DNA of 64,000 nucleotides, taken from Nematopogon swammerdamellus. Taxonomy: Eukaryota; Arthropoda; Insecta; Lepidoptera; Adelidae. A model generated the notes under the pieces. The model was given only the letters and a program-made list of their open reading frames with translations, had not been told where the DNA came from and did not search any database. The DNA lies in NCBI GenBank assembly GCA_946902875.1, contig OX336339.1:738397-802396 (forward strand). Direction: 5' to 3'. This document shows, piece after piece, positions 40,300 to 51,894 of this stretch (position 1 is the stretch's first letter; every line of letters starts with the position of its first letter). Both the position numbers and the translations under genes were made by a program.

Positions 40300-41730
40300 G
40301 TCCCACACGATGTACTCGATTCGATCGGTCTTCTATAATTTTGACTTTTGTGGCAAGGAGAAGACGATATATGCGAAAGCACGTTGGAAGGGGAACGCTT
40401 GGATGCATATTGTGGAATGTATTGTGGGATAGCTTGTCGTTGCGGTGAATATGCATGAACTATTTCAATGTTGTGGGCCAAAGAATATATTCGGATACTT
40501 ATATTTCTCTATCATTCATTACCTACATCTGTACACCACCGACCACTGAGAGTGCCGCACATCAGCGAGCTTCCCGTCGAAGTACCTGAAAAATGAAAAT
40601 GAAAATGTATTTATTTACACATAGTAATGGCACTTGATATACATTTCAGTTCTCCTGCACTAGAATGTTTTGTCTTGCAGGAGTTTATCCGTAACTTTTT
40701 TTTTACATTTACATTTGCGCCCGTCTATATCTAAATTATGTAATAACTAATAACAGCAACTAGCATAAGTGTAATTTGTACCTACTATAATAAATACTAA
40801 ATGTGAGTAAACCTAACTATTCTATGTTTTTTTTTTTCCTTTTTATTGTTGTATTTTATACCTACTTTCACTTGTTATATTTTATACCCACTTTTTTATA
40901 TTGGTTATATTTTATACCTACTTAATTTTTATATTTGCCAAAGCTTTCTTTGTTCGGCGAATGGCCATTGAGATTCAGAGGTGTAACGCGGCGTGCGTAC
41001 TTGGCACGTGCACCGGTGCAGCGACTCAGACAAATTTAAATTAAATATATTATTTATAGGTAGTCTTAATTTTTTTTTTTTTTTAGGTTTAGTTTATACA
41101 TTATTTTAGTTTAGTTTTTCATATTTCTTAATTTTAGTTTAATTTTATTGTAATATTGTATGATTGTGTCATGATTTTGATTAATAAAGCAATTTTTATA
41201 TTTGTTATTTTTTATATTTGTTATATTTTATACACTTGTTATATTTTATACCTACTTTTACTTGTAGATTTTTGGCGCACTTGGTTCAAAGAACTACTTA
41301 TTCATACTTGGGCGTGTAGCGTAAACCAGCGGTGTCCAACCGATAGTACGCGGGCCCCCGGTAGCACGCGACCTTATTTTTAAGCGCCCGCACACAGACG
41401 TCCCAATATAACATCGAAATAATGGCGGGAAATAAATACTAAACAATTAAGTTAGAAATACGTTGACTACAGAACATGCTATAAATTGCCTAATGCTGTC
41501 ATGCTGTCAGATGGGTTATATAGAAAAATTTGTAAAATTTGTCTGAAAATCAAAATAGCCAGATATCCCATTAAAATGTATAGATAAACATCATACATAG
41601 GTACTGTCCCTACTTGATGGTGCCCGCTGGGAGTCAGTTAGTAGCCAGAAGCACAGTGGTGTGAGACTAAAAAATTCATAAAAAACATGCATAAAACATC
41701 ACATAAATTTCTTATAAAACCTAACTATAG
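40300..41730. other. AT-rich intergenic DNA, no gene seen
   Basis: 40590-40690 is an inverted LINE 3' UTR-like segment. TTATATTTTATACCTACTT recurs at 40852-40925 and 41205-41265 as a loose tandem repeat. 41328-41400 (CAGCGGTGTCCAACC) looks like an hAT-type end without a partner. Confidence 0.4.
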
Positions 41731-41869
41731 TGCCCGGGACGGATCTCGGCGTGTCGTCGCCGCAGCGGGCGACCCGCCACGCGAATAAACTATACAAGTA
41801 CGGTGCGGGTGCGAGGGAGAACACCGACGAACCGCTGCGGCGGCGACACGCCAAGATCCGCCCCGCGCA
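41731..41869. mobile_element. 139-bp GC-rich MITE candidate
   Basis: About 38-bp inverted ends: GGACGGATCTCGGCGTGTCG then TCGCCGCAGCGG on the left; CCGCTGCGGCGGCGACACGC then CAAGATCCGCCCCG on the right, with four or so mismatches. It stands in AT-rich DNA. Confidence 0.65.
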
Positions 41870-42324
41870 TTATACCAAGAACGATAACAAAGAAATCTCG
41901 GATTTATTTGAATACACATGCAGAGAGTCCGACTACAGCATTATTATCTATTTCCTTCGTTTTTCGTATGTAGTCGGTTTTCATATAATTTTTATTTTAT
42001 TATGTTTTAGATTCTAGGTATAAAATATGCAGCGGAAATTTATTTGGGAACTCAGTAAATGAAACTAAAGGATCGGTCTCACTGATATTAAAATAAAATA
42101 ATCCACTTGCGAATCCGCGACTGAGCAATTTCAGTTTGAAAACATTCAGAGAAAATCTGAATGCTTTGGTGCAGCCACAAACTCAGAGCTGAAACGGAAT
42201 ACAGTGTAAGCGGGAATTCGGTTCGTCATTCCAGATCTCAAGTGGCCGAGTTTACTCGTTTGCTTAACGTTGTTAAACTGAAAAATCTACCTGTTTATTA
42301 CCTATTATTATATTTATTAAAAAA

Positions 42325-42690
42325 AAACCGGCCAAGTGCGAGTCGGACTCGCGCACCGAGGTTTCCGCGCCACAAACAAAAAACATTGAAAAACAACACG
42401 TTTCTTGTATGGGTTCCCATACAAGAAACGTGTTGTTTTTCAATGTTTTAAAACATTCACATTGAGGGGTTTAGTTTCAAACCCCTCAATGTTTTACTTT
42501 TTCTGTTTTTTATTATTTGTTGTTATATCGGCCATAATAACACATGTTCTGTGAAAATTTCAACGGGCTACCTATTACGGTTCAAATGATATAGCCCTCG
42601 GACAGACAGACGGACAGGCAGACAGACAAACAGACGGCGTAGGCTTAGTAATAGGGTCCCGTACGACGGATACGGAACCCTAAAAATGAG
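42325..42690. repeat. Repeat D copy carrying two hairpins
   Basis: AAGTGCGAGTCGGACTCGCG start, CGGGCTACCTATTACGGTTC middle and CGGATACGGAACCCTAAAAA end. Two inverted duplications (42380-42449 and 42460-42491) interrupt it. Confidence 0.8.
42380..42449. repeat. Perfect 34-bp hairpin with 2-nt loop
   Basis: Arms 42380-42413 and 42416-42449 are exact complements. A second hairpin follows at once: CATTGAGGGGTTT at 42460-42472 with its complement at 42479-42491. Confidence 0.92.
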
Positions 42691-43129
42691 TTTAGTGATG
42701 TGAAATGGGACCGCTACATTTTCTGTTTTTATAATTAACTTTTTGGGTCTTCAGATGTCATGTTCCAGGTGTTTGTATCAGCATAACGAAGAAGCTGGGA
42801 AGGACAATTGAGTATAGCCGGTTGAGGTCGATGCTCCATAGCCGGTCTGAAAACTCACTGAAGCGCCAAATCGCTTGAAGCGATAATGTGCCTAATCAAA
42901 ATGTGATAAAATATTTAGCTTTAGCTCTACAAACTAACCCGCCATCTGCTTAGCGGAGGCCAGTAGCGCCTTCTTGTACGAGCCTTTATAGTCAGGTCGC
43001 TGCACACTGCTCTAATCAGTAATCACTTGCACTCTTTTGCCCGCGGCTTCGCTCGCGGTAGACTCGGTGTAATAGCAAATTCTATTTAAACGCAAATATC
43101 ATAACATAATACACGATCGGTTCTCTTAT
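42691..43129. other. Unassigned
   Basis: No gene. A Helitron-like phrase GCCCGCGGCTTCGCTCGCGG lies near 43040. Confidence 0.4.
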
Positions 43130-43262
43130 ATTCTCTCTCTCACTCTCTCCTCCTCCCCCCCCCCCCTCTTTCTCTCTCTCTCTCACACTCTCTCCTCCCC
43201 CCCCCCCCTCTCTATCTCTTTCCCCCTCCCTTCCTCCCTTCTATCCACTCTCCCCTCTGCAT
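43130..43262. repeat. Polypyrimidine tract
   Basis: About 130 bp almost entirely C and T, with (CT)n and two C runs of about 13. It could form triplex DNA or slip in sequencing. Confidence 0.9.
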
Positions 43263-43525
43263 CCGGCACTAACATTCGACACAAAATTCCGTTCATACTA
43301 TAATTTATTTGATACTGCTCGGCGATGGTATATGGCACTATACTCTTTACATACAGTGTAATATACAGTGCACATAAAATATACAGTGCACGTACACTCC
43401 ATGAGGCACGTCTCATACATACTCGTAAGTAACTAAGTATTCTGCGCTAAAACACTTACTTAAGATACAAATTGTGTACCTATTCGTTTTATTTTAAGTA
43501 CATACATGATCAATCCTTCCTTACC

Positions 43526-43735
43526 TATAATAAAATCCAACGTCTGCTTTCTGTCTGTCTGAGTGTCTGTCTGTCCGCTCATAACTCGAGAACCACTGAA
43601 CCGATTTTAATAAAACAAAATTCTACGGATATCTTGATTCATCCCATCAACTATAGGCTACTTACTATCCCGCTAAATGGCGTATGAGGTTAGCAGTGAA
43701 GTGAAATATGAGAGCATTTTTCATGTAACAGATTG
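43526..43735 (+). mobile_element. Helitron H1, 3'-truncated
   Basis: TCCTTACCTATAATAAAATC, CAACGTCTGCTTTCTGTCTG and GAGGTTAGCAGTGAAGTGAA; it breaks after ATATGAGAGC, before the GC-rich end. Confidence 0.65.
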
Positions 43736-44110
43736 TTCAGACGGGTGCGGAATCTGTTGTCATCTATTTCCCTTCTTAGGTCCTCAGGTAGAATCTCATA
43801 CAACATCATTTTCGATAAATGTTTCCTTATTTCCTTCGTTTTTCGTAGTCAGGTTTTTAAACATTATTTTAAGCAGAAAATGTTCTCGTGATATCCGCAC
43901 GTCTCTCTAAGCCTATAAAGGAGTCGAGTAGGGTGTTCGGGATGGATCAAGCAACTCAACGCTGACCGCAGAGGTCAGGGTTTCGTTCTTGCCTCATACA
44001 TTTAATCCGCTTTGGGCATGCCTATGGAAAGTCACTAGTTGCCTATTTTTGAGTGCTGATGTGGAAACGTTCAGGGTATTTTATGGTACCATACGTATAT
44101 TTTTGTATAT
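43736..44110. other. Unassigned
   Basis: Open frames at 43677-43910 start within the Helitron and show no domain. Confidence 0.4.
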
Positions 44111-44114
44111 GTTT

Positions 44115-44750
44115 TAACCCCCAACGCAAAAAGAGGGGTGTTATACATTTAACGTGGGTGAGGGTGTGTGTATGTGTGTAAGGGTGTGTCTGTCTGTGGC
44201 CTCGTAACTTCCAAACGGGTGGACCGATTGGGATGCGTTTTTTTTTATTAGAACTGGTTTAATCAGGATGGTTCTTAGCTATGTTTGTAATCAAATAATG
44301 AAGTAATTAAGTAACCCAAAATTTTATTATCTTAAAAATTTGACCGATTTGCATGCGGTTTTAAAAAAAAAAGCTTGAAATAAAAGTTAGATGAAAAATT
44401 TTAAAAAACCGCGACCCTTCAAAAAACTCAAAGGGCCCGCTAAGTAAAATATTAAAACTCTAATCACTAATTTGTATTTGTAAATTTGTAATTTAACTTT
44501 TTGTATTATACTTCAAGCTTTAAAAAAAACGCCTCCAAATAGGTCAGCTTTTTTTCACTTCATAAGTACTTTATTACTTGATTACTAACATGGCTAAGAA
44601 CCATCCCGGTTAAACCAGCTATATAATAAAAAAAAACGCATCCAAATCGGTCCATCCGTTTGGGAGCTACTATGCCACAGACAGACAGACAGACAGACTT
44701 AGGCGTCAAACTTATAACACCCCTCCTTTTCCGTCGGCGGTTAAAAATAC
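44115..44750. repeat. Two FB repeats in opposite orientation
   Basis: 44115-44430 (AACCCCCAACGCAAAAAGAG onwards) and 44500-44748 (inverse, ending CTTATAACACCCCTCC) face each other, giving an inverted repeat over several hundred bases. Confidence 0.65.
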
Positions 44751-45030
44751 CGTACACAATTTAAAATTAAACCTATTATTACTTAACCACGTAGAGGATT
44801 AGAAATAATGTGAAAAGCGCGTTTTAAGCATTCATGGGCACACCTTGAGTGAGGAATTGGCTCAGTGGGGAATTCGCTCACTCGGCGTGGGAGAGGCTTC
44901 AGGTTGTAGGAGTACGTTAATTAATAATAACCAAGTGAGTTGTGGTTAGATTAGATGCGATGCTAGGAGATATTCTCTACATACCTAATGTACGCGAGGG
45001 GCCATACCTACACGAGTTTCATTATTATAC

Positions 45031-45375
45031 TAGCTTTTGCCCGCGGCTTCGCTCGCGTGAAATTCGTATTTAAAAAGAAGAAAGTAAGTGAGCCCGCTAT
45101 CGTACCTTTATTTCGGCGCGCGGAACAATGAGTCGTCGGTTTGTATGAGAGCCAGAGCGTAACCGGAACCGAATTTTATTTAGCCTATCCTGCGTCACGT
45201 ATAGTGAAATGTGCTTAGGTTTCATCGAATTCAGATAATCGGTTTAAGCGTTATGGAGGAACATACATACATACAGAAAATTTAGTATAAGTATGATACA
45301 CAGAGTCTACAAACGCAATATATCATAAAACAAAGTAACTTACTCCATAACCATCCCTTACAGATTTATTATTAG
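45031..45375 (-). mobile_element. Helitron H2, antisense
   Basis: ACTAGCTTTTGCCCGCGGCT, CACGCGAGC complement, TATTTCGGCGCGCGGAACAA and GCGTTATGGAGGAACATACA. The outer part ACTCCATAACCATCCCTTAC is mirrored at 58045-58070. Confidence 0.7.
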
Positions 45376-45399
45376 TATTTATTGATAATAATGCTCTCG

Positions 45400-46370
45400 C
45401 TCGGCGAAATACACTGTTACGCGGACGACAGCACGGTGCACGAAGGGTTCATCAAGGACTGGAAGGGTAGAGAAGCCTCAGCAGCAAACGCGAGACGCGA
45501 AACTGTTGCTCGGGTTGACCAGGTTCTCGAAAAAGTATCCTCTTGGGGGAAGAAGAACTTGGTCAACTTCAACGTAGCCAAGACGCAAGCTTGTGCCTTC
45601 TCTACTAAGGCTGATCCGTTTCCTCTCCAAGCCACTTTTCAAGGCAGCCAAGTCCCCAACGATGGTCGTCTGGGCGTCCTAGGTATGGAGGTGTCCAGAG
45701 ACGTTGGGTTTCGATCGTTCATAGAGTCCAAGGCGAAACTAGCGTCTCGAAAATTAGGGATCCTTTACTGATGTCGGCGATTTTTCACTCCGGTCCAACT
45801 GCTTACACTCTACAAAGCACAAACAAGTAAGACCGGTGATGGAATATTGCAGTCATCTTTGGGAGGGTTCCCCTGAGTACCTTCTTTCCGCCTTGGATTC
45901 TATTCAGCGACGAGCCATTCGCCTCATTGGTGACTCTGTACTCACAAAGGACCTTCAACCTCTAAAGCACAGACGTATCGGTGGGTCATTGAGCCTGTTT
46001 TATCGGTACTACTATGGCCGCTGCTCTGACGAACTTGCTTCCCTTATCCCCCCTCCTCCTGTTCGCCTTCGCCAAACCCGCCATTCTCTCGCGGAACACC
46101 CCTTTGTAGTCGACAGAAGAGTTCTTCGAACTGCACGATTCTCTAAATCGTTCTTGTGCCGCACCGCAAAGGTGTGGAACGGGCTCCCAGGGAATATCTT
46201 CCCCCACTCCTACAATCCACGGATCTTCAAATCGCGGGTTAATAGCCTTTCCCCAGCAACATTAGTCCACCTCCAAGCCGGACTGGCACCTCCTCGGGGG
46301 TGAAATTGGCTGCGCCTGAAGTTTCGACCTCGGACAGAGCTACCCAGTTCGGGAGCAATAAAAAAAAAAA
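45400..46370 (+). pseudogene. Jockey-like LINE reverse transcriptase, C-terminal half
   Basis: Starts near the catalytic YADD box (CYADDSTVHEGF), then VDQVLEKVSSWGKKNLVNFN, VAKTQACAFSTKA and LGVLGMEVSRDVGFRSFIES. An in-frame TGA (45769-45771) and a 4-bp insertion near 45823 break it. Frame 2 continues RPVMEYCSHLWEGSPEYLLS, DSIQRRAIRLIGDS, RTAKVWNGLPGNIFP to TGA 46303, a short 3' UTR and an A run. The endonuclease and the first part of the RT are missing (5' truncation). Not functional, but the least decayed LINE in the window. Confidence 0.85.
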
Positions 46371-46799
46371 TAATAATTACCTGTTGGGTTCCCTGGTATC
46401 CGAGCGGATACCACATCTCTTACTCCCCCCGGCTTCCGCAACAAATGTTCGGACATTTTACGATATCAGTGAATTTTTCTCATTAGAACAAGACAGAACG
46501 GTCGATAGATATGATTGAGAAACCTTGCCTTGATCTCCTACACGCCTTGGGAAACTGGATTGCGTGTTCATAAGAAAAAACAATGTGATATTTTGACACA
46601 AGGTTTCAGACCACAGAGCTCTCGCACTACACTATTTCTCAATCTATCTTTCTAAATTATGTACTCAATAAAAATCTTAAAACTAACTGACAGACAACGT
46701 ACTGCCTAAACTGGAGGGTCTAGAATGTTTAATATCATTTCATATTGATAATATGAGGTGACATTTTTGAAAGAATATTTCACTAAATTGTGCAAAACC
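46371..46799. other. Unassigned
   Basis: No gene or matched repeat. Confidence 0.4.
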
Positions 46800-47030
46800 T
46801 AATGGTAGGGTTTATCCCGGCCGGGTTGGTACCACCCCACTGAACGAAACGTCGGTCGAAACGGCTATGTAAATAGTTCGTGTTTTCCGTCCAGTTTAGT
46901 GTAGCCGACATGAAATGAAGGGAAGCACTGACATGGCACCTAGTTCACCCTGTGTTATGGGCTGACATCACGGATGTTGTAGGTGATGTAGCCAATCGTG
47001 TCAGGTTCCATAAAAAAAAATGGTAGCCTA
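46800..47030 (+). mobile_element. S2/S3 SINE body and tail
   Basis: AATGGTAGGGTTTATCCCGG, TCGGTCGAAACGGCTATGTA and GTGATGTAGCCAATCGTGTC with CATAAAAAAAA; no head. Confidence 0.7.
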
Positions 47031-47239
47031 GGTATTTTCATGTGATTCACACTTTGTAGAGATGAAGTTTGTGGAAGACTTGTGTAACACGACGATCCTC
47101 CTAGCTTTGAAACGTAGGTACAACATTTTGACAAGAAAGACGGTCTAAGAATTCCACGAAACTCGTAAGGGCCGTTTGCGCCAACAAATTCCTAAGTATA
47201 GTACAGTACATAATGTACATTCCACCTCCGCACTACGCG

Positions 47240-47522
47240 TACTGGGCAGGGGATGCACCCCTATACAATCGACCTACCGAGAATGCGCACCATCCGGTTC
47301 TGTAGGTCTTTTATTCACAGAACCGGGAAAATGTGGAACGCACTCCCTGCCTATCGATTTCCTCCCAAGTGCAGCCTGGGGTTTTTCAAAAGGGGCGTGA
47401 AAAGGCTCCTGTCAGGCCGGCATGGCATTCGCAATCCCCGTGCATCACAGAATGTCCATGGGCATCGTAAGTCACCTACTCGTAAGTAAAACGATGCCAC
47501 ATGTCGCGCTTTCTATAAAAAA
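47240..47522 (+). pseudogene. LINE C-terminal fragment
   Basis: SFIHRTGKMWNALPAYRFPP, KCSLGFFKRGVKRLLSG and HGHRKSPTRK-stop, then CGCGCTTTCTATAAAAAAAA. Same family as 16940-17105, better preserved. Confidence 0.7.
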
Positions 47523-47753
47523 AAAAAAAAAGTAAATGAGTAACCAGTAAGTCCACTTTTGGTCATCTCATAGACACTTTCGATAAAAGTCATAAGCGCC
47601 AAAGTTAAAATGCTGTCATTAGAATCCTAAACTGATTTAAAGATATGTCTGGCTGTTAAATTATTAAACTTTCTACCGGGGACTTAAGAAAAGTCAAATT
47701 TACATCAAATTCAACGTCAAACAGTTTGTTTTAAGGACTATATGGCGTATTTT

Positions 47754-47995
47754 TAACCCCCGACGAAAAAAACGGAGGGGGTTATAAGTTTGACGTGTGT
47801 GTGTGTGTGAGAGGGTGTGTGTGTGTGCGTGTCTGTCTGTGGCATCGTAGCTGCCAAACGGATGAACCGATTTTATTAGGAAGCTTGTTTAATCGGGATG
47901 GTTCTTAGCTATGTTTGTAATCAAGTAATCAAGTAATAAAAAAATTATTATCTTAAAAAGTGGACGATTTTCTTGCGGTTTAAAAAAAAAAAGCT
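47754..47995 (+). repeat. FB repeat, 5' part
   Basis: AACCCCCGACGAAAAAAACG, a GT run, GCATCGTAGCTGCCAAACGG and GGGATGGTTCTTAGCTATGT. Confidence 0.65.
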
Positions 47996-48682
47996 TGTAT
48001 ACAATGTAATACTATAGCTGTCTTCTAAACGTTAAAAGATAGAAAAGACACTTCGATAGAGAAGACATATCGAGTGCCTTTATATTGAAGTGTGTGTCGA
48101 TGCAATCGGACCTAAAATGTTACCTCTTTGTTAGAAAGTGGAATCCCACAGGGCTCTCTCAGCTCGTGTTGTGTGTGCTCATATCTTCTCTGCTGTAAAC
48201 GCAGGATTGGTACAACCGCACTGAGCGAAGGCCGTCTGTACGGAACATCAATCCAACACCGATCCATAGCCTACCAAACGGACGATTGATAGGCTATGGA
48301 TCGATTGGTGTTTCGTACAGTTCAGTGCAGCCGGTACGAATAAAGGAACGCACTGGCTTGGCATCTATTTGCGACAGGAACAATTTGTGATTGTTCAGGT
48401 TTAGGTCTAGGTTTTATTATTATCATTCGTAGGCAAATACATTTTGCACTAGAATTCGTTATCTTTGGAATGGCAAAACTATAGTATTAAATCTAACAAC
48501 AACGAAAACAATGGCAAGAGCTGTACAAAACCAAGATAAAAGACAAAAACAATCTTACCTAATACTACTACTATCTACTTAATTTAGCGTTAATTATTTA
48601 ATGTAGCGTTAATAAACTTGTCAATGAAATATTTAAATAAAACATGGTACCTACAATAGCATCAAAAGAATTGTCAATCCTT
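47996..48682. other. Unassigned; imperfect hairpin at 48248-48312
   Basis: ACACCGATCCATAGCCTACC and GATAGGCTATGGATCGATTG-GTG are near-complementary around about 15 bp. Otherwise no gene. Confidence 0.45.
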
Positions 48683-48893
48683 ACCTATAATAAAATCCAA
48701 CGTCTGCTTTCTGTCTGAGTGTTTGTCCGTCCGCTTATAACTCGAGAAACACTGAACCGATTTTAATAAAACAAAATTCTACGGATAGCTTGATTCTTCC
48801 CATCGACTATAGGCTACTTACTATCACGCTAAATGGCTTATGAGGTTAGCAGTGAAGTGAAATATGAGAGCGGGCGGAGCCGCGGGCACAGCT
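48683..48893 (+). mobile_element. Helitron H1, complete
   Basis: TCCTTACCTATAATAAAATC at the start, GGGCGGAGCCGCGGGCACAG then CTAG at the end, with T following. Confidence 0.75.
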
Positions 48894-49018
48894 AGTATCC
48901 TTATAAATTAAAATGGATGTGCTGATATTATAGCCGAATATGTCGCAGGTTGTCTTGCATGCCACGTCCAATTCCATAAAAAAAAAGTTTAAGATTTTGT
49001 CAGTCTCGGTCATATCAA

Positions 49019-49256
49019 TGGCCTCCGTAGCTCATTGGTGCAATCAATCGACCGCCGTTCGCGGTCAGAACTTGGATGGGTGACCGTTCGAACGTTCGAG
49101 GCCGACCGAGGTTTCATGTAAAACTGTAGGTCCCTTCCCTACTTACCTGACTAGGTGGTAGGGTTTAACCCGCCCGGGTCGGTAACACCGCACCGAATGA
49201 TAGATCGGTCGAAGCGGCTATGTAAATAATTCGTGTTTTCCGTCCAGTTCAGTTTA
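49019..49256 (+). mobile_element. S2 SINE, 3'-truncated
   Basis: GGCCTCCGTAGCTCATTGGT, GTCAGAACTTGGATGGGTGA, to GTTTTCCGTCCAGTTCAGTT, where the SINE stops and a LINE-like 3' UTR (TTTATTGTTTATTAATCATT) begins. Confidence 0.65.
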
Positions 49257-49629
49257 TTGTTTATTAATCATTCATATGACAGTTAGATTACACTCGAACT
49301 TGTCATAATTTGTTCTATCCGGTTCGATTACACCCACGAAGAAGAACCGGCAAGAATCTTCGCAGGGTATTTTTAATATTTTTTTTTTTTTTTCAAAAAC
49401 AGTGTGAGAGTATTTTTTGTTCATATTTGTTTTGCTGATAGTATTTTTGTGCCAAACAAATAAAAACAAAATATCAATTTCTGAACCGTCAATCGACAAA
49501 CACCACCCGCTGAGAGGCAATACACTACGGATTTAGCTGTTTGTTCTTATCTCCATGCACTCCAACATCCAAATATAATAAACACCAACACTCAGACAGA
49601 CACTAATGCGAGTGCGACTCTAAAGTATC
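49257..49629. other. Unassigned
   Basis: No gene; 49257-49400 looks like an inverted LINE 3' UTR. Confidence 0.35.
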
Positions 49630-50035
49630 AATTACAAATTTAAAAAACCCCGACCCTTAAGAGCTGCGTGAATATTTACTTAGCGGTCCCCGACTCTTTT
49701 AAGTAAGAAAACGGGAATTATTTTAGACTTTTTAACGGGTGGGGTTTTTTTCTTTATTTTGTAATGTTATCTAACTTTTATTTCAAGCTTTTAAAAAAAA
49801 ACGCATGCAAATCGGTCCATTTTTTAAGATAATAAATTTTATTATTACTCAGTTACATGATTACAAACATTAAACATATAAGAACCATCCCGATTAAACC
49901 AGCTTTCTAATAAAAAAAACCGCATCCAAATCGGTCCATCCGTTTGGGAGCTACAATGTCACATACAGACACACCCATAGACACATACACACACACACAC
50001 ACACGTTAAACTTATAACGGAGGGACAAAGTTGAG
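49630..50035 (-). repeat. FB repeat, inverse orientation
   Basis: Arms near 49630-49755, then AACCGCATCCAAATCGGTCC, the ACACACACAC run and GTTAAACTTATAACGGAGGG. Confidence 0.65.
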
Positions 50036-50082
50036 GGGTCGTGGGACGCCACCCGGGAGAAGCGAAGCTTCTTACGCTTTTT

Positions 50083-50455
50083 ATTAGGGTTCCGTATCCG
50101 GTACGGTATACTTCGCCGTCTGTCTGTCTGTCCGTCCGTCCATCCGTCCGTCTGTCCGAGGGCTGTATCTCTTGAACCGTAATAGGTAGCCCGTTGAAAT
50201 TTTGACAGAATATGTGTTATTATGATGGCCGATATAACAATAAATAATAAAAATAAGAAAAAGTAAAAAATTCACGGGGGTTCCCATAGAAGAAACTAAA
50301 AAGTGTATGCGCGCGCGCCATCTACCGAATAGAGTATGAATCATTTTAACTAATATGAAGCATTTCATAAACACGCCATAGATGGCGTGAGTGGCGCTAA
50401 CCATGACATGGCGATACGGAACCCTCGGTGCGCGAGTTCGACTCGCACTGGTTTT
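50083..50455. repeat. Repeat D, complete copy
   Basis: AGGGTTCCGTATCCGGTACG, GTCTGTCTGTCTGTCCGTCC, GGTAGCCCGTTGAAATTTTG, GCGCGCGCGCCATCTACCGA and ATGGCGATACGGAACCCTCG, ending GCGCGAGTTCGACTCGCACT. The cleanest D copy here. Confidence 0.8.
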
Positions 50456-50878
50456 TTATTATTTAAAATCTAATCATTAATTTGATTTCAATGAGGACGA
50501 TATTCCTTTCAATTTATATAAAGCTTCGACTTCAAAAGACTCACATAGATGGCGCTTAGGCAGTGATACGAGCTAACCCGCCAACGAGGAGCGTTGCAAC
50601 TTCCGTTCGTACTTTCGTGACGTTTCACTTTTTCTGAGTTAGGTCCCCATCCCAAACGTGCGTTAAACAGCTTCGCTTGTAAAAGCTCATCGAGTAATTC
50701 CATCGAACGCGCTATTCGACGTTCTGTCGTCACCGTGACCTTTGATCCAAATAAGAGAGATAGTTTTCAGCCTGAAATAGAAAAAACGGGACTTCCTCCC
50801 TGTTGTAATACACACAGGGTGACGGAAGGAGGCTGATTGAGGCTCCGTTTTTGGGGACGCGTGAAGAATAAACAATTT
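50456..50878. other. Unassigned
   Basis: No supported gene; short frames on the - strand only. Confidence 0.35.
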
Positions 50879-50879
50879 T

Positions 50880-51262
50880 TCGCCTCGGTAGCTCGCTGGT
50901 GCGATCGGTCGACTGTCGTTCGTGATAATAAGCACACCTGAACGCGGTCAGAATTTGGATGTTTCGATCGTTGGAGCCTTCGACCGTTGGATGCTAACCG
51001 TGGTTCGGTTTCAACGTAAAACTGTAGATCCCTTCCCTTCTTTCCTTACTAGGTGGTGTACCCGTCTGGGTTGGTACCACAGCACCGAATGAAAGGTCGG
51101 TGGAGACGGATATATAAATAGTTCATGTTTTCAGTCCAGTTCAATGCAGCCGGCACGATCAAAGGGAAGGGAAGACATGGCAATTAGCTCACCAAGATGT
51201 TTTGTGCTGATTTCACGGATGTTGTAAATGATGTAGCCAACTGTGTAAGTCTTCATTAAAAT
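50880..51262 (+). mobile_element. S2 SINE, diverged
   Basis: GCCTCGGTAGCTCGCTGGTG head, GGGTTGGTACCACAGCACCG body and a GATGTAGCCAACTGTGTAAG end. Confidence 0.7.
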
Positions 51263-51404
51263 ATATAAATATTTTTGTTTGACAATTTCTGAGTATTTTT
51301 ACCTGACTACGGTAAGGTCAAAAGGAGGGTTATGATTTAGGCAGCTTGAAATTGACAGCTTTCAGAGCTGAATACTAGAAGAGGGAAAGACATGTTACCT
51401 GTCA

Positions 51405-51894
51405 GTTTTTTTATGGAAACTGACACGGTTGGCTACATCACCTACAACATCCGTATTTTCAGCCCATAACACCTCGTTGAACTAGGTGCCATGTCAGTGC
51501 TTGCCTACATTTCATGTCAGCTACACTGAACTGATGGGAGTGGATGGATGAGAAGAGCGGAAGACCGCGTGTGGTGGCGTGCCTTGGGAGAGGGCTATGT
51601 CCAGCAGTGGACCGATACAGGCTGATGATGATGATGATGATGACACTGAACTGGACGGAAAACACGAACTATTTAAATAGCCGTTTCAACCGACCTTTCA
51701 TTCAGTACTGTGGTACCAACCCGGGCGGGTTAAACCCTACCACCCAGTAAGGTAAGAAGGGAACGGTCCCTTACCTAACAGTTTAACGTGGAATCCGAAC
51801 CACGGTCACCCATCCAAGTACTGACCGTGTCCAGGTGTGCTTATGATCTGACCGACAGTAGACCGACCGCACCACTGAGTTAGCGAGGCTGACA
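51405..51894 (-). mobile_element. S2 SINE, antisense, split by a LINE insertion
   Basis: Body and head are continuous if 51534-51653 is removed: TTTCATGTCAGCTACACTGAACTG joins to GACGGAAAACACGAAC. Confidence 0.85.
51534..51642 (+). mobile_element. RTE-like LINE 3' end with target-site duplication
   Basis: GAGAAGAGCGGAAGACCGCG, TGTGGTGGCGTGCCTTGGGA, GTCCAGCAGTGGACCGATAC and a GAT microsatellite. ACACTGAACTG is present on both sides (51523-51533 and 51643-51653), an 11-bp target duplication. Confidence 0.85.
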
